From NCBI RefSeq assembly GCF_905220415.1, contig NC_059537.1, positions 6,765,622-6,829,621 on the forward strand: a stretch of 64,000 bases of DNA. Reading direction: 5' to 3'. This stretch comes from Colias croceus (Eukaryota > Arthropoda > Insecta > Lepidoptera > Pieridae). Positions within the stretch are counted from its first letter, which is position 1, and every line of letters begins with the position of its first letter. Below are positions 47,384-58,938 of this stretch, in pieces. Made by a program: the position numbers and the translations under genes. Below the pieces are notes generated by a model, which saw only the letters and a list, made by a program, of their open reading frames with translations, made no database searches and had not been told where the DNA came from.

Positions 47384-50336
47384 GCCGTGGTTTCATAAAA
47401 CCACACGACATTTTTTCTTATTGGGCATGGATAATTTGTTTCATTTAATTTAGCTAAGAATTTTTCTTAAATTCTATCTTTCCGTATTAAATTAAATGAA
47501 TTAGGTACATTAGCACCACATTTTCATTTCTTGTATTCCGCCGGCGTTCCACGACCTCATTTCATTTAGTTACATAATTAGGACTAAAGACGTCGCTAGC
47601 AAATAAAATGCGCCAAAATTATTTAGCTCATTCTGTTAGAAAAACTTGTTGGTTTTCATAATCTTCGTAAAAAGTGTACGAGTTTGCGACCGAAGCGCGA
47701 AGGTTACGTAAAAAATGTAGCCGCGGCAAATCGTGAGGCATTTATCTGACCCGACTTACTCGTTCATTCGTTCGTCGCCACTCACAACCCGACCAAACTT
47801 TTTTTTTTTCATTGCCTTCAATAACCGTGAAACTCGATTATCGATTACATAGCGCGTTGAAATGAAAACGACAGTTGCTTTAAGCAAAATTGAGCAACTG
47901 TTACACTTAATACCTACTATTACAGATAATTCGCCATAAAATTATTATTCTTTATTATGATACTAGCTTAGATGTGTATTATATAATGGACACGAATTAG
48001 AAATTCAAATTACATATAAACAAAATGATAAAAAACTAATCTGTCCTCATTCAATAAAGCTTCAAAATTTAAGTTTTGTTATTGTCATAAACATCTGTTA
48101 CGTGCAGTTATTATAAAAATCCAATTACTCCAACAATAAACCATAGCTCACCGTGTTAAAGGAGTACTCAATACAGTAAATAAATATATTTATCTAAATG
48201 AGGAACTATTGTGTAGGTGGCAGAGACACCTGCCCATTCATATCGGAGTCCGGAGATCTGCCCACGCAACTGAGACGCGAATGAAATTATTAACTGGATT
48301 ATACTCACCGGACACAGTAGGCGTCTTAATGAAGATTTCTTTACTTATTTTATTGCTTGATTTTTCTCCATTTATATTAGAATATAATACAAATTATCTA
48401 ATGCGATGTTATGAAACTATTTTATAACGATGTTTATGGTTTCAGGATACTTATGTTCTATTTTAGCTTATAGTCAGTATAAATGACAAATGTGAAAAAT
48501 ATAAATTAAAAATATGTCCTATTATAGACTTTATCGGCATATCAGGAAACTGATACCTACTCACAAATTTCGTGCTCTATATTTTATATGCATTCTAAAC
48601 GAATCAACAGATGAAGGAAACTGAAATGATGTGTAAATCAATGCCTATTGTGAGTACAGATCACACGCGCGAGGTCGGAAATAGGTATCTATATGAACTT
48701 AGATATATTATGTAGTAAATTATTGAAAATCGAGATGGTATGTCGTATGCATACGTTTGTAAGACAAAGGTGTGATCATAAACGTTTCATTGAACGACTT
48801 TGAATCATACATTCGCTCGATGCATGCAATAACCAGCATGAATACGAGGAATATACCCTGAGGCACGTAACGTACGGAAGGATTAAAAATTTATGAAATA
48901 AATTCTCTCTATATTAATAGAAATTATTTACCATTTACCATAACATTTAACAAAACTTGAGTGGGTGGATACATTTCACTAACAGTGGGTTTCAAAATAG
49001 GTATAATTTTTATTTTCTAGCCTTTTCAAAGATAGTTTACTAAACATTTATTTATTGAACAAGTGTCGCAGGGTATTCCTTTTAAGTACCTAAGTATTAA
49101 CAAAGTAACTATTCTTCGTTATTGTATTGGTATTGCAAATTAATATTTAATGTAAATGTAGTTTTATAAATAAAAATCTATATTTGAATCTTCATTAATA
49201 TAACATGTTCTCACTTCCTGGTAACGAGGCCACTTACCCACTAAAAGATAAAGATGTGTTTATTGTTCACATAGTGTTTTAAGATAAGGTGTGTCAAGAT
49301 TTATCATCACCTTTATTTATTTCTTGTCCGTTTCATCAAATGTATATATAGGCACATCATATTTTTATTCAACCTGTCTCATTAGATTGTGGGACGTGTA
49401 ACATTTGCTGTTACAAAATATTTGCTTAATATATTTTTTATTAAGAGAAACAAGGCGAAATTGTTTTTCATGTCAGAACCTGGCCGTGCGGTTTATTTTT
49501 TAATCTGTATGAGTTAGACGGGAGCATTTGTGCAGAAACAAACAATTAGCAAAGTGAATAGTGCAATCGGGTCACTCGTGCCGTACTCTATTGATGTTGA
49601 TTAATGCCGGCCTGCCCTAGGTTTGTCAATAATTACGCAATACAATGTTTTCACGTGCACTGCTTAGATTAAATTGGAATGTTTGAAGACGACAAACTGA
49701 CATCAGCGATTTTGGAAAATATTACGGTCTAATCTAATACTTTGAGGAAAATGTATGAAATTTATCGGCCGGCGAGCTGTGCAGACTCGACGGCGGCACC
49801 ACTTATGTGGTAATCGAATTATGGAAGTAGATCTTATGTTGGAAAGTTGTCCCCTTAAGGCCTTCGCAATCCGAATAAATATTGGATAATAAAACGATAT
49901 ACTATCGAATGGTTTGTTTCTCATCGGTCTACCTACCGCCTCGCAAAGGTGTTGCTGCTTATTTTATTAAGTATTTATTATTCAAATACGTTCAACTGAT
50001 TAACTCGTAATTAAATTTTACTAGCTTCTTTCAGATAACATTTTTATATGTTATGTTTAGTTATATCCAAAATAAACATACCAAATTAAGACACCTTTTC
50101 TTTTCGTTGTGCCTTTTCTAATTTCTTTAGGCACCTAAAATAGTCAAGTATTAAATTTTTTTCTTACGGAAAAATCTCTTTTTTTTTTCAAAATAAAATC
50201 TATAATAATCTTGCCAAGTAGCCTTTGTTTATAGCGTTATAAAATACTACTAAAGAACGTCTGCCCGTTCCTTTGAGTTAATCAAAACATCGCACTGAAA
50301 TATAAAACGATTTAATTTTTTTTATTTGATTAAATT
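47384..50336. other. Noncoding stretch
   Basis: GC-richer islands at about 47670-47790 and 49740-49870, and a small mixed patch at 48220-48320. Short frames here (72 and 73 codons) show no domains. The remainder is AT-rich. Confidence 0.3.
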
Positions 50337-51424
50337 TTTCTTCAATACGACTTCGACAATATATCTAAGTGGTGTCATAATGCGGGATTAGTCATCAATG
50401 CAAATAAAACTAAATTATTGTACATCAAGTCTCCATATATGAAACAAGTTGCCTTGCCGCAGCTTATCTGCCATTGTCACTCATGCTTGCATAAACAATG
50501 CTCATTATCGTGCTCTAACTGTAGTCAGATCGAACCTGTGAATCATTACAAATATTTGGGACTAACTATAGACCATAATTTCAACTGGGGCAAACAAATT
50601 GAAGCCGTATGTGACAAACTCCGCGCATTCGCAGCTAAAATATATGCAATAGGGAACAGACTAACATACAAGGTAAAATTATTACTATACAACACCTTAG
50701 TTGATTCGATTATATCCTACGGCCTTAGTAGCTATGGCAGAACGTATAAAACTTATTTACAAAATATACTCAACCTTCAAATCCGCATCTTAAAACAAAT
50801 AGTGCCAACTAGAATAAAAAAGAAATACGAAAACGATATAAGCAAACTTTCTAAGCACTGCAATGTGTTACCTATTTTCGAAAAAGTAGAAGTACATCTC
50901 TTAAAAGAACAACTTTTTAATAAAACATTTACTGAAAAAGTTTCATCTCACAACCTTGGCACACGAAAAGTAACACAAAATAAATTATGTACTATCAGAG
51001 CCAATAACCGCTATGGCGAAAGAAGATGCTCATACATAATTCCACGTTTAATCAATAAATTAGATAATAACATTAAAAATAAAATAAACTGTAAAAATGT
51101 TAACCGTCAATTAAAATCATACTATATATCACGTTTATAAAGACTCGGCCAGCACAGTAGGTGATCGCAAAAATTTTTTTCCACAAGTACCCTATTGTAC
51201 ATCATATTTTTTCTGTTGTGTAATTTACTTGCCATCTTAATGTATTTTTCAATGTAATTTCATATGTAATGTAACAAAATTTATATTAATCTATCTAGTA
51301 TTTGTTTGACGTCTAGAATGCATGTGCACCACGATCAAATCGTGTCGATTTATGTGGTGTTTATTCTGTATGCCCAATGTATGTTTATTTTTCTATCAAT
51401 AAATGGTTTAAAAAAAAAAAAAAA
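50337..51424 (+). mobile_element. 5'-truncated non-LTR retrotransposon (LINE) 3' end
   Basis: An open frame can be read from about 50337 to the stop at 51140 (about 267 codons, no true ATG start). It starts in the late reverse-transcriptase palm: QYDFDNISKWCHNAGLVINA then NKTK fits motif D. HYKYLGLTIDHNFNW fits the motif E/thumb entry. The C-terminal part (LLYNTLVDSIISYGLSSYG, then ILNLQIRILKQIV) has the form seen in CR1/Rex/Jockey-like elements; the exact clade is uncertain. A 3' UTR of about 270 bp follows, with AATAAA at 51398-51403 and an A16 tail at 51410-51425. Truncation upstream of the catalytic YxDD box makes it dead. ATTAAATT occurs at both edges (50329-50336 and 51425-51432), a possible target duplication. 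Confidence 0.8.
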
Positions 51425-52090
51425 ATTAAATTGAAACTGGCTTTGATAGAATAAACTACGCAATAATTGATGTATAGTTACTGTTTTACATCTAGTCTAG
51501 ATATTATTTGCTTTGTTAGTAGATAATAAGCCATTTTCATCTTCGAATAAATAAATCTCTTCTAGATGAGATCCTGGTCTTTACATTGTTCTATAGGTTA
51601 AATAAAAAAATGTTTTTAAATCGATATCATCAGCATCATCATCATCATTTTAGCTTTTTCATAGAAGAACAAAACTAATAATTCTGGTCTGGATCTCTCT
51701 CCGTCAATGAGATTATTCAAAATATTTCAAATTATTTTTAAAAAACATTTCAAAATAATTAAGGTAACAAAAAATATCGTTAAATCGCGAATGGTTGTAA
51801 TGAAATTTAATTTGCTTGTTCAATAATTTAGTAACAAATTTATTGACCTTTGGAAAGCTGAACTGTTGATACAGGGGTCGTGGCCAAAGTACTCTTTTAT
51901 ACTAGTTCGATTGTTGGGAAAGCCGATTGTAAAATATTTTTTGTCATTGAAATAATAATTTATTATTTTTGTATAAATTTAATTTAATTTTACCAAAGTT
52001 TAAATTAAATTTAAAAAAAATTAAATTAAATTTTACAAAATTTAATTTAATTTTTTCAGGTACCTACCTGATATGCTATATATATTTATA
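51425..52090. other. AT-rich spacer with simple repeats
   Basis: An (ATC)n run lies at 51627-51648. Between 51975 and 52056 the word AAATTTAATTT alternates with its reverse complement, so this tract is a low-complexity palindromic cluster. The 90-codon frame starting here is a shadow. Confidence 0.5.
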
Positions 52091-52311
52091 CAGGGTGTCC
52101 CACTGTTGGTATACTAAGCTCAAAGGAGGTTATAGTTTTGTATACGCTGAGTACGTAAAAAATACTTATAAAACTCCAGACGCAGTTTTTTTTTTTCAAA
52201 TAGATGAATTCTTAAAACTCTTTGTGTACCTACATCCATAACAAGCAACCCGCCCAGCTTTGCTACCAGCACATAACCTATCGTTTAAGATTAGGTTTTC
52301 ATAGACAAAAT

Positions 52312-54293
52312 CATGGGCGTAGCCACGGTGGGGCAGGGTGGGGCGCTTGCCCCACCCAGGCTTTGACTTGGAAGGTACCTAACCAAATCTAAAAATTGAA
52401 TTATCCAGGTACTAACTACTAAGCTTAATATCCGTAAGAAAATTCACACTCGATTCTCGAAAGTCGACAGTCGACACAGAAAATGAGACCAAAACATTAG
52501 TATTATTTACCTCTACAATGACTGATTAACAAATAATTGTCATACGCCCAGCGACCAAACGGCTGAAGATAGGGACACATTTTGGATCTATTTCGTGATG
52601 TGGTAGGTGAACAATAAGGTGTTTTGAATAAGAATAATTCGAATAACGAATTACACACGAAAAAAGAAAATAGCTGAGGCTTAGTCTATGTTACATAAAC
52701 TGTAAGAAAAATGAGTGTAGTACAGTTAGTTTCCCCACTATTTTATCCAATTTCAATTTTGTTTTAAGTTTCACGTTCTAAAGAACGTGTCACGTGAGTT
52801 AAAACTCAAAAAAATATGGGCCTTAGAAAAAAAAACTTTCAGAAAATATTACACAGAATAAAGTGAGTGTTATAAAAAAGTTTTCAAGGTAAAGAAGATG
52901 CCATCGCAAATGCTTTCGCAAATGCGTTCGCAAGTGCGTTCGCAAGCGCGTTCGCAAGCGCGTTCGCAAGCGCGTTCGCAAGCGCGTTCGCAAGCGCGTT
53001 CGCAAGCGCGTTCGCAAGCTCGTTCGCAAGCGCGTTCGCAAGCGCGTTAGCAAGCGCGTTCGCAAGCGCGTTCGCAAGCGCGTTCGCAAGCGCGTTCGCA
53101 AGCGCGTTCGCAAGCGCGTTCGCAAGCGCGTTCGCAAGCGCGTTCGCAAGCGCGTCCGCATGCGCGTCGGCAAGCGCGTGCGCAAGCGCGTTCGCAAGCG
53201 CGTGCGCAAGCGCGTTCGCAAGCGCGTTCGCAAGCGCGTGCGCAAGCGCGTTAGCAAGCGCGTCCGCAAGCGCGTCCGCAAGCGCGTCCGCAAGCGCGTC
53301 CGCAAGCGCGTCCGCAAGCGCGTCCGCAAGCGCGTCCGCAAGCGCGTTCGCAAGCGCGTTCGCAAGCGCGTGCGCAAGCGCGTTCGCCAGCGCGTTCGCA
53401 AGCGCGTGCGCAAGCGCGTTCGCAAGCGCGTGCGCAAGCGCGTTCGCCAGCGCGTTCTCAAGCGCGTTCGCCAGCGCGTCCGCAAGCGCGTCCGCAAGCG
53501 CGTTCGCAAGCGCGTTCGCAAGCGCGTTCGCAAGCGCGTTCGCAAGCGCGTCCGCATGCGCGTCGGCAAGCGCGTGCGCAAGCGCGTTCGCAAGCGCGTG
53601 CGCAAGCGCGTTCGCAAGCGCGTTCGCAAGCGCGTGCGCAAGCGCGTTAGCAAGCGCGTCCGCAAGCGCGTCCGCAAGCGCGTCCGCAAGCGCGTCCGCA
53701 AGCGCGTCCGCAAGCGCGTCCGCAAGCGCGTTCGCAAGCGCGTGCGCAAGCGCGTTCGCAAGCGCGTGCGCAAGCGCGTTCGCCAGCGCGTTCGCAAGCG
53801 CGTGCGCAAGCGCGTTCGCAAGCGCGTGCGCAAGCGCGTTCGCCAGCGCGTTCTCAAGCGCGTTCGCCAGCGCGTCCGCAAGCGCGTCCGCAAGCGCGTC
53901 CGCAAGCGCGTCCGCAAGCGCGTTCGCAAGCGCGTTCGCAAGCGCGTCCGCAAGCGCGTTCGCAAGCGCGTTCGCAAGCGCGTGCGCAAGCGCGTGCGCA
54001 AGCGCGTTCGCCAGCGCGTTCTCAAGCGCGTTCGCCAGCGCGTTCTCAAGCGCGTTCGCCAGCGCGTTCGCAAGCGCGTTCGCAAGCGCGTTCGCAAGCG
54101 CGTTCGCAAGCGCGTTGCCTTCGCAAATGCCTTCGCAAATGCCTGCGCAAATGCCTTCGCACAGCCGCCGGCTGTGCCACCGGCATTTGAGGTTCGAAGA
54201 CTTGGATATGACTTTGGGTACATACAGTTGCTAGTTACATATTATTTTTTTATTGTTGCCCCACCTTGAGCCCATGGCTAGACTACGCCCATG
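52312..54293. mobile_element. hAT-like non-autonomous element with an 8-bp target duplication
   Basis: Ends CATGGGCGTAG (52312-52322) and CTACGCCCATG (54283-54293) are perfect 11-bp inverted repeats. Further in, GTGGGGCA pairs with TGCCCCAC. The element is flanked by GACAAAAT on both sides (52304-52311 and 54294-54301), an exact 8-bp target site duplication as made by hAT transposases. The 1982-bp body contains no transposase; about 1.26 kb of it is the 12-bp minisatellite. It inserted into the 52091-54481 MITE. Confidence 0.8.
52904..54161. repeat. 12-bp minisatellite, about 105 units
   Basis: Tandem CGCAAGCGCGTT units with variants at fixed positions (TTC, TCC, TGC or TTA before GCAAG, also GCCAG and TCTCAAG). 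Edge units on both sides are of an older TTCGCAAATGC type. A higher-order duplication is visible: the rare word TCCGCATGCGCGTCGG occurs at 53155 and again at 53551, 396 bp (33 units) later, and the order of variants after it is largely the same. Because 12 is a multiple of 3, both strands stay open and give long Arg-rich frames (466 and 369 codons) that are not genes. A small stem CACAGCC/GGCTGTG follows at 54160-54176. The unit contains GCGC and CGCG and is extremely CpG-rich for this genome. Confidence 0.9.
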
Positions 54294-54481
54294 GACAAAA
54301 TGCTCATATTAGCGAAGCGGTATATGCCGGCTGCGCGAAGCTAGAGAAGAAAACGTGGATTTTCGGGAAAAATTTACCAAAAATATTTTGATGTAATGTT
54401 GTTTAAGTATTTTTTACGTGATCAGTGTACGCAATAGTACAAGTCCCTTCGCGCTTAGTATACCAACAGTTGGACATCCTG

Positions 54482-55952
54482 TATTGTAGATTTTAAACCA
54501 AAATAAAAACTCTAATATTATTATACATCCTACAAGTATTTTTACGTTTGATTAACCTGTACGTATGGCAAGAGCAGCTGCATTATCACCTGCAAGGGCT
54601 TACTGGGATAAGAAACTTATAACCTTTTACTAAACTGCAGTCTGCATCTGACGCTGTGCTATAAATACTGCACATATGTCGCTTTTAAATTAAAGCAAAT
54701 ACGCAAAATATATCAAATCCATTTTGAGTGATACATGATTATTTTCCCTAAAGGTTGACCCTACTCATACGCGTCTGGAATCCCGCCGGTGTTAGTTGTA
54801 CGAGTATATAATTTGTATCTATTCTGACACATACGTCTTATACAAAACTATGAATTCCCGATGGTTAGAAGCCTCCGTGACGGGCCTCATCTCCTTCGCG
54901 TAGATAAATAACAATATTTATAGATACATTGACCTCTTATTTCAGTCGTTTTGAAAGTTGTCTCATTTTATTGGAAACATTGATATTTCCACGAAGAAGG
55001 CAAATACTTTGAACTTTACTTACACGGGTAGAGCTTTAAAACATTGTACAGATCGAACTATTGGAAAACTCTATGATGCAAAAGTAAAACGGAAATGTTT
55101 ATAAACATTAACAATTCAATAGAACAATGCAACAATATTTCAATATGTTTATTTATTAATATGTGGAATAATAGATGTTCGATTTTCCTTTATTCACACA
55201 TTCATATGATTTTGAACGAAATGGAAAATAATTGCAATTATAGTCTGCGATGTTACGGTAGAATATTATGCAATAAAAAGCGACGTAACACAAAGTCGCA
55301 CCCTCGCGTTTTTAAATTTATTAATATTTTGAACTTTTGCCCACACTGCGTAAAACCAAATATCCAAATGGATTCGCGAAATTTCCCGCTTGTAGAGATC
55401 ATAAATTAGTTTTTGTTCTTTTATTATTTATATTTTTATAAGTATTATTATTTTGTATTGAAAGCTGTATTTTACAAGAAATTGTCCGCTCGTATTGATT
55501 ATTATACCTTTAGATAGGTATATTTACGAATTTAATTTAATTTCTATACCTACTTATTTTGTGAAATTATCATAATATAAAAGTAATCTCTACCTGCATA
55601 TTTAAAATCGCAATAAAAGAGAACAATTAAATTTATAGTTCGCATTTCATGTATATTCTTTTTTCCCAAGACACTAATTGCATTTATCCATATATACCTA
55701 CTTGGCAAGAAATTTGTGTAAACAGCATCCCATTATTTTACGGCTGAGCCCAGATTTAGCTGCAAATAGCCTCTTAATATTTAATTATGTTTCTCGTCTT
55801 CTTACAGTTTAGAGTACGCTGAGGAGATAGGATAAATTCCAGATATTGATAATATCAATTTAGTACAAGATGCGCTCGGCAATTTTAATATTGTGAACAT
55901 TACTTCTTTAATGTTATTTATTTTTTACTAATACTTAGATTTGTGTAATAAT
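54482..55952. other. AT-rich noncoding stretch
   Basis: A mixed patch lies near 54760-54900. The 104-codon plus frame at 55095-55409 is Asn/Ile/Cys-rich and shows no domain; it fits a chance frame in AT-rich DNA. No gene called. Confidence 0.3.
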
Positions 55953-56000
55953 ATTCGAGAAAAAGCTCTGAGTTATGTGACTCAGAGCTTTTTCTCGAAT
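55953..56000. repeat. Perfect 21-bp palindrome, 6-base loop
   Basis: ATTCGAGAAAAAGCTCTGAG plus T (55953-55973) and its exact reverse complement at 55980-56000, loop TATGTG. No gene beside it. Confidence 0.9.
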
Positions 56001-57236
56001 TCACTCAGTCATCAAATTTCGTATTGTTTTTTAACTTTTAATCTTAAAATGTAGTTAATTAATTTTTATTTCCTATGTATGCGTGTAGTCAGTGAATGCG
56101 CTCTATTTAAGCTCTTCGCTACGACCTTTCAAACACAAGATTGAAAATCTGATTTTCCACACTCAATCTTCATAAAATGTATTTTTGTTGAAATAATCAA
56201 ACCAATTGATGTTCAATAGTTCAATATTTCCTAATCAATAGATTTTGTGCGATATAAGTACATTTGTACAATATATTTAGCCTCATTTTTATAATTGACA
56301 TCCAGATACAATTCTGACTGAGATAAATTTTAGGAAATATTCAACAAACAACTTACCTGTAACTGTTTTATAAAATACATGTAACATTTTCTAATGGGTA
56401 GTAATTTGTGTAGGGGATAGCGTCATTACCGTTTTTGTAACGGTGCAATTAAGGTGCGTTGGGGGCGTGCACAGCGGTGCAGGGAAGCCACCGTTACCAC
56501 CACTGTATGATCAGTGTCTAATTGGACGCAATCTTAAATGCTGAACACCGTATACTGTTTCTATATCATTTATTATAACTGCAACCTTACTGAGGTTTCT
56601 CTAAGTATTTACCAGTACGCTTACACGGAAAAATGTAGAGTAACTGTTTTCATTTCTTGCATTGCATTGCAATACATTATAATAAATTGCAATACATACT
56701 TTAACTTTCATGCATATAGTGTGAAAATGTGTTTCATACTGAACATTCGTAATATCTAGTTTCCTCTTCTCAATAATATTACATTGAAAACATATCAATG
56801 TTACCATCGTCTGAATGTAATGGCACTGAAGGTAAATATTTTAGTGCAACTGGTTTTAAACCAGACGAAGTTTGACGTCAATAATATCGTAAAACGTTCG
56901 TGGAAATGCACATTCACAATGTTATTTTAAACAAGTTTAACAATACCTATGAATAGATTGAACTGTTTCAAGAGCATTAAAATAAGCACTCGATGCTGGC
57001 CTATTCAACGCACTAGTTATAGGTACGTTTTGTAATACCACCCATAATTCTACTTATGTGCCATAATAAGGTCACACATATAACACCATTATAATTACCA
57101 CTATTTCAACAAATTAAGTGCAAAATTATTGGAAACTAAAACGATTCGCTAAATTTGCATCATTTACTTAATTAGCTAATAAATAATGTATCAGTTATAG
57201 ATAATTTTGTTTCAAATACCCTGTTGATTATCATCA
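56001..57236. other. AT-rich noncoding stretch with a GC-rich patch
   Basis: Nested dyads AAGATTGA/TCAATCTT and GAAAATC/GATTTTC lie at about 56137-56170. A GC-rich patch at 56403-56520 holds ACCGTT, AACGGT and ACCGTT in alternating orientation. Overlapping frames on both strands at 56538-56807 are chance. Confidence 0.35.
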
Positions 57237-57432
57237 TCACTACATAGTATAAAACAAAGTCACTTTCTCTGTCCCTATTTCCCTATGTCCCTTTGTATGC
57301 TTAAATCTTTAAAACTACGCAACGAATTTTGATGCGGTTTTTTAAATAGATAGAGTGATTTAAGAGGAAGGTTTTAGTATATAATTTATTAGGTTTTAGA
57401 CCAACCGGGCCAAGCCGCGGGCGGTAAGCTAG
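57237..57432 (+). mobile_element. Helitron-like short interspersed repeat
   Basis: Body phrases TATAAAACAAAGTCACTTTC, CTGTCCCTATTTCCC and AAAACTACGCAACGAATTTT are a very common lepidopteran repeat in my memory. The 3' end has GGCCAAGCCGCGGGCGGTAA then CTAG (57429-57432), with the GC-rich end stem as in the other Helitron-like elements, though here followed by T. The 5' end (TCACTACATAGTATAAAAC) is approximate. No coding capacity. Confidence 0.6.
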
Positions 57433-58127
57433 TTATTAAATAGATTAACATGCAACATTTTAATAATAATGTTTACATTTAATTATCGCGTTTCTCATTA
57501 CCGGTTGACTACAGATAATATAATACTCTATACCTACCTAATATATCAATATTTTAAAAGACAGACTTACTTCACTTTTACCATTCTGATTGTATTTGGT
57601 TTTGTTTAGAAACTAAGAGTAAATCTATCTAAAAGAACGAGACACCTTCATAACATGGTTTACTATATAACATTTTATGTGGATCTTGAGTGAAAATAAC
57701 CATTAAGAAGGCAAGGTAATGGCTGGTGACATTAAACTGTTGAGGTCGAAACATATTTTATTATTATTGGCTTTCAGTAACACAGTTTATTGCATCGTTA
57801 TTTTTATTTACTTTATTAAAAAGTGAACTGGTACAAATCGGCATATTAAATTATATTTTTAATTTTTTTTAATGCCGGTGCAGTATTATATCTATGCTTT
57901 AATGTAATAGGTACATTGTTTCGTTTATTAGACAGGAAGACACCTATTATATTATTAAAATGTATATCACATGTCGCAACGTATTATAAAAAATGTCGTT
58001 ACATCTCCAAAAAGAGTAAAATAAAAATAAAAGTAAAAGATCGTTGTAGACAATATCATAGTCCATATTGTACATGGGAGCATTGAACCAAGAGAAAGTT
58101 TCTCAAGCTATGTTTGCTGTAAACGCG
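57433..58127. other. AT-rich noncoding stretch
   Basis: Nothing specific seen before the long inverted repeat. Confidence 0.35.
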
Positions 58128-58740
58128 ATCCCACCAAAAACATAAATGTAAAAACTGGAGCCGAGTTCAATCGTTGACTTAATTTGCCAAAAAAAGAAAT
58201 GAGATCTAAATGTGTGCCAAGTTCTGCAGACTGCCCAGAAATTTATTTACAAGGATGTATTAAGTTCTTAGGTTGACTGAAAACTCAATTGTTTTATTTT
58301 CCCTTAGAGAACAATGTTTATTCCAAAATATAACTTTTTTAATTTGAATAATATAATTATTTTCACAAAGCAAACAACTAATGACCTATTGAACCCCATA
58401 ATTTGATGAGGCTAGTTTTTAGAACCTCACAAAATATAAACAGTATGTAAAACTAGCCTCATCAAATTATGGGGTTCAATAGGTCATTAGTTGTTTGCTT
58501 TGTGAAAATAATTATATTATTCAAATTAAAAAAGTTATATTTTGGAATAAACATTGTTCTCTAAGGGAAAATAAAACAATTGAGTTTTCAGTCAACCTAA
58601 GAACTTAATACATCCTTGTAAATAAATTTCTGGGCAGTCTGCAGAACTTGGCACACATTTAGATCTCATTTCTTTTTTTGGCAAATTAAGTCAACGATTG
58701 AACTCGGCTCCAGTTTTTACATTTATGTTTTTGGTGGGAT
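58128..58740. repeat. 292-bp inverted repeat, 29-base spacer
   Basis: Left arm 58128-58419 and right arm 58449-58740 are reverse complements with no mismatch found on reading through. Outer ends are ATCCCACCAAAAAC and GTTTTTGGTGGGAT; inner ends are CTAGTTTT and AAAACTAG. The right arm runs on without a break into sequence to about 59010 that I recognise as part of a lepidopteran repeat, whereas the sequence left of 58128 is unrelated. So the left arm is probably an inverted copy of part of that repeat. A transcript through it would be a long double-stranded hairpin. An assembly or library fold-back artefact is also possible. Confidence 0.9.
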
Positions 58741-58938
58741 ATCATTACTTTTTGTACAGAAAATTACTCTGCAAATTTGATTTACTTTATGAATATAATA
58801 CTTTTTTTATACGATTTTTATTATTTTTTCTTGCGGTTTCTCTGTATGGTTTGTTTAGTATTATTTTCTATATTTTCTTGTATATTATGAATGTCAGCGC
58901 ACATTGCCCCGTCATTATCTGCATTTTTTTAAACCCAT
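58741..58938 (+). repeat. Continuation of the repeat to the right of the inverted arm
   Basis: T-rich sequence starting ATCATTACTTTTTGTACAG that I associate with the same interspersed repeat as the right arm. The 92-codon frame across 58698-58976 is Phe/Leu-rich, overlaps the arm, and is not a convincing gene. Confidence 0.35.

Larger units (their letters stand above)
52091..54481. mobile_element. Outer MITE with TA target site, interrupted by another transposon
   Basis: Left end CAGGGTGTCCCACTGTTGG (from 52091), continuing TATACTAAGC, and right end GCTTAGTATACC then AACAGTTGGACATCCTG (to 54481) are 29-bp inverted repeats with two mismatches. TA stands at both edges (52089-52090 and 54482-54483), as expected of Tc1/mariner-type insertion. 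Removing the inner element at 52312-54293 and one 8-bp duplication leaves about 400 bp, a normal MITE size. No coding capacity of its own. Confidence 0.75.

Noticed and set aside
52904..54161. Regular repeat array as a CRISPR array
   Set aside because: There are no unique spacers, the period is 12 bp, and the context is a eukaryotic transposon.
52823..54269. Two long overlapping frames (466 codons minus, 369 codons plus) encoding Arg-rich repeats
   Set aside because: They are forced open by the 12-bp unit (a multiple of three) on both strands and begin and end in unrelated flanks, so they are minisatellite shadows and not proteins.
55095..55409. 104-codon plus-strand frame as a gene
   Set aside because: Composition (Asn, Ile, Phe, Cys) is that expected of AT-rich DNA, and no domain, signal peptide or splice context was found.
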